The notes under the pieces are model-generated. The model had not been told where the DNA came from and searched no databases. It saw nothing but the letters and a program-made list of their open reading frames with translations. A DNA stretch of 42,242 bases. Source: Streptomyces sp. B21-105. GTDB taxonomy: Bacteria; Actinomycetota; Actinomycetes; Streptomycetales; Streptomycetaceae. This document shows, piece by piece, positions 8,227 through 16,072 of this stretch (position 1 is the stretch's first letter; each line of letters starts with the position of its first letter). The stretch spans positions 1-42,242 of the forward strand of contig NZ_JARUMJ010000002.1 of assembly GCF_036898465.1 (NCBI RefSeq). The letters are read 5' to 3'. The translations under genes and the position numbers were made by a program.

Positions 8227-8260
8227 CGTAACCTACGGGTTCGTAGCCTACGATCCCGTA
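8227..8260. promoter_or_regulatory. Alternating CGTA/TACG operator array upstream of the desaturase gene
   Basis: CGTA (8227), TACG (8234), CGTA (8242), TACG (8249) and CGTA (8257) alternate with 3-nt and 4-nt spacers, giving an exact 15-bp period. Any neighbouring pair makes a palindrome, for example CGTAGCCTACG at 8242-8252. The array lies 59 bp upstream of the GTG start. It looks like a cooperative operator for a dimeric repressor of lipid desaturation; the regulator is not in this window. Confidence 0.6.
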
Positions 8261-8318
8261 AGTTCCGGCCCCGCTCGCCGGACGGTTCCGCTCCGCTTCA
8301 CGTCCCCTGGAGTCTCTC

Positions 8319-9293
8319 GTGACGATCACCTCCCCTCACCTCGGCAATCCGGCCGTCTGGACCGACGCCAAGCTGCTGTTCGCGCTGGAGGAAGTGGTCG
8401 AGGCGGAACTCAACCGGCACCTGAAGGTCACCAAGGACTGGATGCCCCACGAGTACGTGCCGTGGAGCGACGCCCGCAACTTCCCCGGCTTCTTCGAGGA
8501 CGGCGAGGCCTGGGGCAAGGAGCAGTCCAAGGTCACCGAGATCGGCCGGATCGCGCTGGTCGTGAATCTCCTCACCGAGGACAACCTGCCCAGCTACCAC
8601 CACGAGATCGCCTCGCTCTTCGGCCGGGACGGCGCCTGGGGCACCTGGGTGCACCGCTGGACCGCCGAGGAAGGCCGGCACGGCATCGTGATGCGCGACT
8701 ACCTCCTCGCCTCACGCGCGGTGGACCCGGACAAGCTGGAACAGTTCCGGATGGCCCACATGGGCGAGGGCTTCGAGTCGGACAACCGGCACTCGATGCT
8801 GCACTCGGTCGCGTACGTGTCCTTCCAGGAGCTGGCGACCCGTGTCTCGCACCGCAACACCGGCCACCAGTCCGGCGACCCGGTCTGCGACCGCATGCTG
8901 GCGCGCATCGCGACCGACGAGAACCTGCACATGGTCTTCTACCGCAACCTGCTGAAGGCCGCCTTCGAGCTCGCCCCCGACCTCACCATGCAGGCCGTGC
9001 GCGACGTCATCGTGAACTTCCGCATGCCCGGCCACGGCATGCCCGGCTTCGAGCGGGCGGCCGCGCAGATGGCGATCGGCGAGATCTACAACCTGCGCAT
9101 CCACCACGACGACGTCATCCAGCCCGTGCTGCGCTTCCTGAAGGTCATGGAGATCGACGGCCTCGGCCCCGAGGGGCGGCAGGCGCAGGAGGAGCTCGGC
9201 CTGTACATGGGCGGCCTGGACGCCGAGGCCCTGAAGTTCGACGAGAAGCTGGCCGCGCGCAAGGCCCGCATGGCGGCCCGCGCCGCGGGCTGA
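8319..9293 (+). CDS. Acyl-ACP desaturase (soluble di-iron, DesA type)
   Basis: This 324-residue soluble ferritin-like desaturase introduces a double bond into acyl chains on acyl carrier protein. The di-iron ligand pattern is present: E87 with H94/H95-E96 in TEDNLPSYHHE, E117-E118-x-x-H121 in TAEEGRH, E171 in FQELATR, and D200-E201-x-x-H204 in ATDENLH. The length fits the actinobacterial DesA1/DesA2-like group. The start is GTG 8319 with GGAG about 7 nt upstream (MTITSPHLGNPAVWTD). It is a single gene bounded by a CGTA/TACG operator array upstream and a strong terminator at 9300-9347. It needs a ferredoxin partner, which is not nearby. The position of the double bond cannot be predicted. Confidence 0.93.
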   Translation: MTITSPHLGNPAVWTDAKLLFALEEVVEAELNRHLKVTKDWMPHEYVPWSDARNFPGFFEDGEAWGKEQSKVTEIGRIALVVNLLTEDNLPSYHHEIASLFGRDGAWGTWVHRWTAEEGRHGIVMRDYLLASRAVDPDKLEQFRMAHMGEGFESDNRHSMLHSVAYVSFQELATRVSHRNTGHQSGDPVCDRMLARIATDENLHMVFYRNLLKAAFELAPDLTMQAVRDVIVNFRMPGHGMPGFERAAAQMAIGEIYNLRIHHDDVIQPVLRFLKVMEIDGLGPEGRQAQEELGLYMGGLDAEALKFDEKLAARKARMAARAAG

Positions 9294-9299
9294 CGAACG

Positions 9300-9347
9300 A
9301 CGAACGGCCCGCACCCGGGAAGGACTTCACGGGTGCGGGCCGTTCGT
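9300..9347. terminator. Bidirectional terminator between the desaturase and SDR genes
   Basis: The arms ACGAACGGCCCGCACCCG (9300-9317) and its exact reverse complement (9330-9347) form a perfect 18-bp stem with a 12-nt loop. It separates two convergent genes, 6 bp after the desaturase stop. Confidence 0.85.
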
Positions 9348-9387
9348 CCGCTCACCGGTCAGTCCCGGTGGTCCTTGCGGACCCCGC

Positions 9388-10752
9388 TCACCAGTCCGCC
9401 TCCTGGTAGTCCTTGAGGAACACGCCCGATACCGGGTCCCCTGCCTCGCCGCGCACGATCGGGTCGTACACGCGTGCGGCGCCGTCCACGACGTCCAGCG
9501 GGGTACGGAATCCCGCGCTCGCCATCCGGGCCTTCTTCGGCGCCGGGTTCTCGTCCGTGATCCAGCCGGTGTCGACGGCGCACATGTGCACGCCCTGTTC
9601 GGCGAGCGCGGCTGCGCTGGTGCGGGTGAGCATGTTCAGGGCGGCCTTGGCCATGTTGGTGTGCGGATGCCCGGGCATCTTGTTGCGCACCGCGAACCGG
9701 CCCTCGACCGCGGTCACGTTGATCACGTACCGGCGTGGATGCGGGGACGCCAGCAGCAGCGGCAGCAGCCGGTCGCACAGCAGTGCGGGGGCGAGCGCGT
9801 TGACCAGCTGGGTCTCCAGGACCTCGGCCGGGTCGAGCGCGCCGAGCCGGGCCGACCAGGAGTTCTCCGGGGAGGGGTCGGGGAGCAGTCCGGCCTCGTC
9901 GGCCTCGCGCAGCACGGCCGGGAGCGCCGGCACCGTGCCGCCGAGCCCTTCCAGCATCCCCATCGGTGTGAAACCGGGCGCCCGTCGGGCGCCGTCGGGC
10001 AGCGCGTCCCGCTCCCCGGCGGCCAGCAGGGCGTACGACTCGGGCGGGCGCCGCACGGTCTGCGCCGCGTTGTTGACGAGGATGTCGAACGGCTTGCCCT
10101 CCTCGCGCAGTTCGTCGCACAGACCCAGCACCTGGCGGGGGTCGCGCAGGTCGACGGCGAGGACCGTGAGCCGGTGCAGCCACCGCTCGCTGCCCGGCTC
10201 GGCCCGGAAACGGCGGACGGCGTCGTGCGGGAACCGGGAGGTGACGACGACCTCCGCGCCGTCCCGCAGCATCATCAGCGCCAACTGGAAACCGATCTTG
10301 ACCCTGCCGCCGGTCAGCAGCACCCGGCGCCCCGTCAGATCGGTGCTCAGAGCGCGGCGGGCGGCGTTGTCGGCGGCGCAGACGGGACAGAGGCGGTGGT
10401 AGAACCCGTCGGCCTGCCGGTAGCGCGACTTACAGACGTAGCAGGGCCGCGACCGGTGGTAGACGCCGCCTCCGCCGCCGTTCACGAGGGGCGCGTCCTC
10501 GCGCCGGTCCAGTGCGCCGGTGGCGGTGGCGGCCGTCGTCGCCGCGTCGGCGGCCGTCGCCTCGGCGCCCCGGGTGCGACGCCTGCGCCGCCATCCGTCG
10601 CGCGCGAACGACGTGGCCACCCGCTCGGCGTGCAGCCGTACGGGATCGTCGACGGGCAGGGCCCGCAACTTGCCCACGACCTCGTGGAAGGCGGCCAGCT
10701 CCGTCTCGCTGACCTGCGAGGTCTTTGCCGCCCCCGTGTCCTTCTCGCGCAT
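9388..10752 (-). CDS. SDR-family oxidoreductase with N-terminal zinc ribbon and no catalytic tyrosine
   Basis: The protein has 454 residues. A Cys4 zinc-ribbon-like segment (CYVC at 104-107, CPVC at 122-125) precedes a Rossmann domain. That domain has TGGRVKIG (147-154) in place of the TGxxxGIG loop, and NNAA (227-230). The usual Y-x-x-x-K is replaced by T-N-M-A-K (T365, K369), and the catalytic serine region reads INVTAVEG. So it binds NAD(P) or a similar ligand, but ordinary SDR chemistry is doubtful. I chose ATG 10752 (MREKDTGAAKTSQVSE); the frame runs 108 codons further upstream but that part is low-complexity and Arg-rich. It lies downstream of wbl, separated by 327 bp. The function is unknown. 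Confidence 0.82.
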   Translation of the reverse strand: MREKDTGAAKTSQVSETELAAFHEVVGKLRALPVDDPVRLHAERVATSFARDGWRRRRRTRGAEATAADAATTAATATGALDRREDAPLVNGGGGGVYHRSRPCYVCKSRYRQADGFYHRLCPVCAADNAARRALSTDLTGRRVLLTGGRVKIGFQLALMMLRDGAEVVVTSRFPHDAVRRFRAEPGSERWLHRLTVLAVDLRDPRQVLGLCDELREEGKPFDILVNNAAQTVRRPPESYALLAAGERDALPDGARRAPGFTPMGMLEGLGGTVPALPAVLREADEAGLLPDPSPENSWSARLGALDPAEVLETQLVNALAPALLCDRLLPLLLASPHPRRYVINVTAVEGRFAVRNKMPGHPHTNMAKAALNMLTRTSAAALAEQGVHMCAVDTGWITDENPAPKKARMASAGFRTPLDVVDGAARVYDPIVRGEAGDPVSGVFLKDYQEADW

Positions 10753-11079
10753 CCGCCTCTGCCCCCGGCCCCGCCCCTGTGCTCCGTACCGTGGCCCCGA
10801 CCGGATGGGGCCGACGTCACCGCCCTGAGGGGTGTCGAGTCGGCTCTGCTCCAAGGGGACCGCGCACGCGTTCGGGCGGCCGGATGCGAACCGGCGTGAT
10901 CGCCTGTGCAGGGCGGTGTGCCTGCCTTTGCGCCACGCCCGAACACGCCCCCGGATCTTAACCGCACCCCCGCGACGCGGTCGTTCGAATTCGGGGACGG
11001 CGACGGCGACGGGGACGGGGACGGCCCCAGGGCGCTCCGTCGCCTCGGCACGGTCAGTCGGCCGTAGCCCCGGCACGGG
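10753..11079. other. Non-coding gap with two small repeats
   Basis: This 327-bp gap lies between wbl and the SDR gene. Five 6-bp units of GACGGC/GACGGG occupy 10996-11025. A near-exact 20-bp direct repeat (11047-11065 and 11072-11091, core GGCACGG-TCAGTCGGCCGT) duplicates the last codons and stop of wbl. No convincing promoter, ORF or RNA gene was seen. Confidence 0.55.
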
Positions 11080-11325
11080 TCAGTCGGCCGTGCGCCTGAT
11101 CTGCAGTCGCTCCTTCTCGGAGAGGCCGCCCCAGACGCCGAAGCGCTCGTCGTGGGCCAGGGCGTACTCCAGGCAGGCGGGACGCATCTCGCACATGCCG
11201 CAGATGCGCTTGGCCTCGCGCACCGAACTGCCGGGTTCGGGGAAGAAGAAGTCCGCCCCCGTCTGCGCGCACAGCGCCTCCCGCTGCCAGGAGAGGTCGG
11301 GCGTGGGAATCGTGTCGGTGTACAT
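11080..11325 (-). CDS. WhiB-like iron-sulfur regulator
   Basis: This 81-residue Wbl protein has the four conserved cysteines C19, C42, C45 and C51 (CxxC in ICGMC), which hold a [4Fe-4S] cluster. It also has the GVWGG turn (63-67) and a basic tail, LSEKERLQIRR. Wbl proteins usually work by binding the primary sigma factor region 4. The start at 11325 (MYTDTIPTPDLSWQRE) gives a compact protein; the frame extends upstream to 11535 without Wbl features. The upstream region has four 10-bp repeats containing GACGTC. The last 20 bp are nearly duplicated just downstream. It is too divergent from WhiB, WhiD or WblE for me to give a symbol. Confidence 0.92.
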   Translation of the reverse strand: MYTDTIPTPDLSWQREALCAQTGADFFFPEPGSSVREAKRICGMCEMRPACLEYALAHDERFGVWGGLSEKERLQIRRTAD

Positions 11326-11414
11326 GGCCAGAACAGTGCCCGGCGGCGCAAAACGTTCGATCAACGCCGGGTATACGCGCGGCGCGACGAGCCCCGTGAC
11401 CGCCCTGCCGTCCC

Positions 11415-11454
11415 CCTGACGTCCCCTGACGTCGCCTGACGTCGCCTGACGTCG
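11415..11454. repeat. 10-bp tandem repeat x 4 upstream of wbl
   Basis: Four head-to-tail copies of CCTGACGTCG (the first ends C) run from 11415 to 11454, 90-130 bp upstream of the wbl start. The unit equals one DNA helical turn and each contains the palindrome GACGTC, so the four sites face the same side of the helix. Confidence 0.7.
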
Positions 11455-11561
11455 CCTCGCCGGTCCTGCGCCTGCCGGGGCGGTCGGTGCTCGGGCAGCG
11501 ATTGTCAGTGGGCGGTGCCAGACTCGGCAGTGCACAGGACGGGACTCCTTCGAGGAGGGCG

Positions 11562-12355
11562 ATGATGCTCACCACCCGTTTCGTCGACGGCGCGCCGAAC
11601 TGGGTCGACGTCGGCACGCCCGACATCGACGGCGCGACCTCCTTCTACGAGGCGCTCTTCGGTTGGCGGTTCCGGTCGGCGGACCCGACGCCGGCGGCTA
11701 CGGCTTCTTCCAGCTGGACGGCAGAACCGTGGCGGGCGGCATGCAGACCACCCCCGAACAGGGGCCGCCGTCCTGGACGGTCTACTTCCGGACGACCGAC
11801 GCGTCGGCCACCGCCAAGACCGCCGAGCAGGCTCACGGCAGAGTGCTCCTCCCTCCGATGGACGTACTGGGCCAGGGCACGATGGCGGTCCTCGCCGACC
11901 AGGCGGGCGTCACGTTCGGCCTCTGGGAGCCGGCCCTGACCAAGGGTGTGGACGTGGCGGACGAACCCGGCTCGCTGTGCTGGGTCGAGCTGTACACCCC
12001 GGACATCGCCGCGGCGGCGGCCTTCTACCACTCCGCGCTGGGCCTGGAGACCTCGGCCGCGCCCTTCCCCGGCGGCACGTACACCTGCGTCAACCCGGCC
12101 GACGGCGGGGAGGAGGCGATGTTCGGCGGGATCGTCCCGCTGGCCGACGATCCCTCCGAGGCCGGGTCGGATCCGTACTGGCTGCCGTACTTCGAGGTCA
12201 CCGACGTGGACGCGGTCGTCGCGGAGGCCACGGGCCGGGGCGGCAGCGTGCGGATGCCCGCCACCGACGTGGAGGCCGTCGGCCGCATCGCCAAACTCGC
12301 CGACCCGTACGGGGCACGCTTCGCGGTGATCAGGAGCGTCCCGCAGGAGAGGTGA
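11562..12355 (+). pseudogene. VOC (glyoxalase/bleomycin-resistance fold) two-domain protein, one frameshift
   Basis: The gene starts MMLTTRFVDGAPNWVDVGTP with GAGG upstream and encodes the first beta-alpha-beta-beta-beta module (FYEALFGWRFRSA). Near 11686 the reading moves by one base, and the protein resumes as GPDAGGYGFFQLDGRTVAGGM. The second module, SLCWVELYTPDIAAAAAFYH, follows and the gene ends at 12355. A single base missing from the run at tcggcggaccc explains the break, so this may be a sequencing error and the gene may be intact (about 264 residues). Two-domain VOC proteins of this type (Cfp30B-like) have no agreed substrate. It converges with the LacI gene. Confidence 0.8.
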
Positions 12356-12444
12356 CCGGCGGCCCGGCCTCAGCCTCCCGGTGCCCTGCCCGGCTCGGCC
12401 CCGCCCGGCGCGCGGGTGTCGGGCCGTCGCCGCCGCGTGCTGAC

Positions 12445-13491
12445 CTACGCCGACGCGCGGCGCACCAGGGTGGTCGGCAGCACCACCGGGGCATCGGGGC
12501 CGTCCGCACCGCCCGGAACCGCGTCGGCGGTGCGCCTCTCCAGGCGGCGCAGCAGGAGGCGGGCCATGATCCGGCCCATCTCCTCGATGTCCTGGCGGAC
12601 GGTCGTCAGCGGCGGGTCGGTCTGCTCGGCGACGGTCAGCATGTCGTCGAAGCCGACCACGGCCACGTCCTCGGGCACGCGCCTGCCCCGCTCCCGCAGC
12701 ACGCGCAGGGCGCCCGCGGCGGTGAGGTCGTTGGCGGCGAACACGGCGTCGACGTCGGGGCGGCGTTCGAGGAGTGCGCGCATGGCGCGTTCGCCGCCGC
12801 CGGGGGTGAAGTCGCTCTCGACGACCAGACCGGGGTCGGCGTCGCCCATGACCTCCCGGTATCCGTCGAGCCGGTCCGCCGCGGAGGTCTGGTCGAGCGG
12901 GCCGGTGATGTGCGCGATGCGGGTGCGGCCGAGACCGGCCAGCAGGCGTACGGCGTCGCGGGCGCCGCCGCGGTTGTCGCTGTCCACGTAGACGACGTCA
13001 CGGGTGCCGTCGCTCCAGCCGGGCCGCCCGCCGAACACGGTGGGGACCCCCGCGCCCTGGATCAGGCCCGGCAGCGGGTCGTCGAGGTGCAGGGAGAAGA
13101 CGAGAGCCCCGTCGACATGGCCGCCGGCGAGGTAGCGGGCCACGCGCGCGTGGTCGTCGCGGCCCTCGGTGAGCAGCAGCACGAGCTGGTTGTCGTGGGC
13201 GGTCAGCTCCTTGCTGATGCCTCGGAGCTGGAGCGCGAAGAAGGGGTCGGCGAAGACCCTGGTCTCCGGCTCGGCGATGACGACGGCCACGGCGTCGTGT
13301 CGTTTCGTCACGAGGCTGCGCGCGGCCTGGTTGGGCACGTAGCCGAGCTCCTCCACGGCCTGCCGCACCCGTTCGACGAGCGGTTCGCGGACGCCGTCCC
13401 CGCCGTTGACGACTCTCGACACGGTCGCCCGGGAGACCCCGGCCCGCTCGGCCACGGCCTCCAGCGTGGGACGGGACGCTGTCTCGGTCAC
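12445..13491 (-). CDS. LacI-family transcriptional regulator
   Basis: The protein has 348 residues. The N-terminal helix-turn-helix TLEAVAERAGVSRATVSRVVN (about 8-28) and hinge VPNQAARSLVTKR are classic LacI. The periplasmic-binding-like core ends with the usual GFDDM and PPLTTVRQDIEEMGR. The start is GTG 13491 (MTETASRPT); AGGAGG lies 9 nt upstream, and earlier in-frame codons give no family sequence. A perfect palindrome, GAGAGCGCTCTC, at 13559-13570 (68 bp upstream) resembles LacI-family sugar operators and suggests autoregulation. No sugar-utilisation gene is adjacent, so the target regulon lies elsewhere and the effector is unknown. Confidence 0.92.
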   Translation of the reverse strand: MTETASRPTLEAVAERAGVSRATVSRVVNGGDGVREPLVERVRQAVEELGYVPNQAARSLVTKRHDAVAVVIAEPETRVFADPFFALQLRGISKELTAHDNQLVLLLTEGRDDHARVARYLAGGHVDGALVFSLHLDDPLPGLIQGAGVPTVFGGRPGWSDGTRDVVYVDSDNRGGARDAVRLLAGLGRTRIAHITGPLDQTSAADRLDGYREVMGDADPGLVVESDFTPGGGERAMRALLERRPDVDAVFAANDLTAAGALRVLRERGRRVPEDVAVVGFDDMLTVAEQTDPPLTTVRQDIEEMGRIMARLLLRRLERRTADAVPGGADGPDAPVVLPTTLVRRASA

Positions 13492-13558
13492 TTCGGGGCT
13501 CCTCCTGGCCGGCTGCGGATCAGGATAGCCCCGGACCACGAACCGGCCGGGGGCGCAT

Positions 13559-13570
13559 GAGAGCGCTCTC
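13559..13570. promoter_or_regulatory. LacI-type operator
   Basis: GAGAGCGCTCTC is a perfect 12-bp palindrome with the central CG typical of LacI-family operators (compare the CebR box core GGAGCGCTCC). It lies 68 bp upstream of the LacI gene start. Confidence 0.6.
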
Positions 13571-13701
13571 TCCGGGACGCTCTCGCCTCGCTCGTCGATC
13601 TCCGCCGCTCTCGCCGCGCTCGGCGCACCGGTGGTACCGCGCCGCGTCGCCCGGCGGTACCGCAGCACGCCGGAGGTGGCCTCTGCACGGAGGCGTCCCG
13701 G

Positions 13702-14754
13702 TCAGGGGGCGGTCGTGTCCGACGGGGGCCCTCCCGCTTCGGGCACTCCCTTCTTCGCCCTGCTGGGCTGCACCCGCTTCGGTTCGCCCGGCATCTTCGG
13801 GTACTCCGGCGGATACGGCAGGTCGCCGAGACCGTGGTCGTGCTCGTCGCGCCGGGCCAGGTCGAGGAGGGCGTCGAGGGAGAAGGCGTGGTCGTCCATG
13901 TCGGCGTGGACGTCGCCGAGTTCGGCGTAGCGGGCGGGCATGCTCGCGATGTCGAAGTCGCGGGGGTGCGCCTCGCCCACCTCCTCCCAGCGCAGCGGCG
14001 CCGAGACGGGAGCGTGCGGGCGCGGGCGCACGGAGTAGGCGGAGGCGATGGTGCGGTCGCGGGCGGTCTGGTTGTAGTCGACGAAGATGCGTTCGCCGCG
14101 TTCCTCCTTCCACCAGCGGATCGTCACCTGGTCCGGCATCCGCCGCTCCATCTCCCGGCCCACGGCGATGGCGGCGCGCCGGACCTGGGTGAAGGTCCAG
14201 CGCGGCTCGATCGGCACGAAGACGTGCAGACCGCGCCCGCCGGAGGTCTTGGGCCAGCCGCGCAGACCCCCGAACTCGTCCAGCACGGCCCGCAGTTCGT
14301 GGGCGGCGCGGACGGCGTCGTCGTAGTCGGTGCCGGGCTGCGGGTCGAGGTCGATGCGCAGTTCGTCGGGGCTGTCCACGTCGGTGCGGCGCACCGGCCA
14401 CGGGTGGAAGGTGAGGGTGCCGTACTGGGCGGCCCACAGGACGGCCGCCTCCTCCGTCGGGCACATCTCGTCGGCGCTGCGTCCGCTGGGGAAGGTGATG
14501 TGCGCGGTCGGGATCCAGTCGGGCATGTTCTTGGGCGCCCGCTTCTGGAAGAAGGACTCCCCGGTCACTCCGTCGGGGTAGCGCTCCAGGGTGGTGGGGC
14601 GGTCACGCAGGGCACGCAGGATGCCCGGGGCGACCGCCTGGTAGTAGCGGGCGAGGTCGAGCTTGGTGAAGCCGCGTTCCGGGAAGAACACCTTGTCCGG
14701 GCTGGACAGGCGTACCGTCCGGCCGGCTGCTTCCAGTTCCACCGCATCGCCCAT
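13702..14754 (-). CDS. LigD-type polymerase/primase domain protein (NHEJ-related)
   Basis: This 350-residue stand-alone polymerase domain of the LigD family (archaeo-eukaryotic primase fold) fills gaps during non-homologous end joining or related repair. Motifs are SSPDKVFFPE (17-26), LERYPDGV, FFQKRAP, FHPWPV (116-121), the metal site IDLDPQPG (D135, D137) and SGGRGLHVFVP (171-181). It ends with KRVQPSRAKKG and lacks ligase and nuclease domains. The start at 14754 (MGDAVELEAAGRTVRL) is the family's usual N-terminus. It is divergent from the ATP-dependent ligase at 14949 with a repeat-filled gap, so the pair forms a split polymerase-ligase unit. No Ku gene is in the window. Confidence 0.92.
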   Translation of the reverse strand: MGDAVELEAAGRTVRLSSPDKVFFPERGFTKLDLARYYQAVAPGILRALRDRPTTLERYPDGVTGESFFQKRAPKNMPDWIPTAHITFPSGRSADEMCPTEEAAVLWAAQYGTLTFHPWPVRRTDVDSPDELRIDLDPQPGTDYDDAVRAAHELRAVLDEFGGLRGWPKTSGGRGLHVFVPIEPRWTFTQVRRAAIAVGREMERRMPDQVTIRWWKEERGERIFVDYNQTARDRTIASAYSVRPRPHAPVSAPLRWEEVGEAHPRDFDIASMPARYAELGDVHADMDDHAFSLDALLDLARRDEHDHGLGDLPYPPEYPKMPGEPKRVQPSRAKKGVPEAGGPPSDTTAP

Positions 14755-14783
14755 GCGAGCCACGGTAGACACACCCCTGGCGC

Positions 14784-14882
14784 CTCGCATGCGCGCACAC
14801 CCCGGGTGACTCGCGTACGCGCACCCCCCGCCGGCTCGCGTGTGCGCACCCCGGGTGACTCGCATACGCGCACCCCGGGTGG
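14784..14882. repeat. 24-26 bp tandem repeat x 4 between polymerase and ligase genes
   Basis: The copies are 14784-14809, 14810-14834, 14835-14858 and 14859-14882. Each begins CTCGCRTRYGCGCAC and most end CCCCGGGTGA. They fill half of the 194-bp divergent promoter region of the two repair genes. Confidence 0.85.
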
Positions 14883-14948
14883 CCCGAGTGTGCCGGCGGC
14901 GGGCCCGTCCGCCGGGCGGCCGGGTCGATCGGCGCGCAGAATCGCACC

Positions 14949-16024
14949 ATGGATCTGCCCGTGATGCCTCCCGTGAAGCCGATGCTCGCCAAGTCGGTGG
15001 CGGCGATCCCGCCGGGCATGCAGTACGAGGCGAAGTGGGACGGTTTCCGCGCGATCGTCTTCCGGGACGGGGACGAGATCGAACTGGGCAGCCGCACCGG
15101 GAAACCCCTGACCAGGTATTTCCCCGAGCTGGTGGAAGCGTTGCGGGAACGCGTTCCCGAGCGGTGCGTGCTGGACGGCGAGATCGTGATCGTCCGGGAG
15201 GGACACCTCGACTTCGACGCGCTGACGGAGCGCATCCACCCGGCGGACTCCCGGGTGCGCACGCTCGCCGAGCGGACGCCGGCGTCCTTCGTCGCCTTCG
15301 ACCTGCTGGCGCTGGCCGACGAGGCGGTCCTCGACGTGCCGCAGGTCGACCGGCGGGAACTGCTGACCGGGGCGCTGGCCGAAGTGACGGCGCCGGTGCA
15401 CGTGGCGCCGGCGACGACCGACGTCGAGGTGGCCCGGCGGTGGTTCGAGGAGTACGAGGGCGCGGGACTCGACGGGGTGATCGCCAAGCCGCCGCAACTG
15501 CGCTATGTGCAGAACGAGCGCGTGATGTTCAAGGTCAAGCACGAGCGCACCGCGGACGTCGTGGTCGCCGGATACCGCTTCCACAAGAGCGGGCCCGTGG
15601 TGGGCTCGCTGCTGCTGGGCCTGTACGACGACGCGGGCGTCCTCCAGCACGTGGGGGTCTGTGCGGCCTTCACCATGAAGCGCCGGGCGGAACTGGTCGA
15701 GGAGCTGGAGCCGCTGCGGATGCCGGAGGCGGCGGGCATCCGTGGGCGGCCTGGTCGGACGAGACGGCCCACGAGAGCGCCCGGCTGCCCGGGGCGCCGA
15801 GCCGCTGGTCGGGCAAGAAGGACCTGTCCTGGGTGCCGCTGCGACCCGAGCGAGTGGTCGAGGTGGCGTACGACCACATGGAGAACGGGGCCCGGTTCCG
15901 GCACACGGCGCGCTTCCGCCGCTGGCGCGCGGACCGCACCCCGGAGAGCTGCACGTACGCGCAACTGGAGGAACCGGTGCGCTACGACCTTGCGAAAATT
16001 CTCGGGACGCCGCCGCGCACCTGA
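14949..16024 (+). pseudogene. ATP-dependent DNA ligase (LigC type), one frameshift
   Basis: The N-terminal nucleotidyltransferase domain is intact in one frame: YEAKWDGFRA (adenylated K29), FVAFDLLAL (motif III), GLDGVIAKP (motif IV) and FKVKHERTADVVV (motif V). Near 15738 the frame breaks within gcgggcatcc. The OB-fold domain continues in the neighbouring frame as HPWAAWSDETAHESA, then KKDLSWVPLRPERVVEV, ending at 16024 (RYDLAKILGTPPRT). One missing base repairs a normal protein of about 358 residues, so the gene is probably functional and the break a sequencing error. It seals nicks or ends, presumably with the divergent polymerase. The start is ATG 14949. Confidence 0.85.
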
Positions 16025-16072
16025 CCCACCAGCCGGCCGCGCCGCCCGCGCGCCCGGCCGCCGGCCTACCGT

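Noticed and set aside
14784..14882. CRISPR or iteron-type origin
   Set aside because: The four copies have no spacers. The neighbours are repair genes and there is no replication initiator gene.
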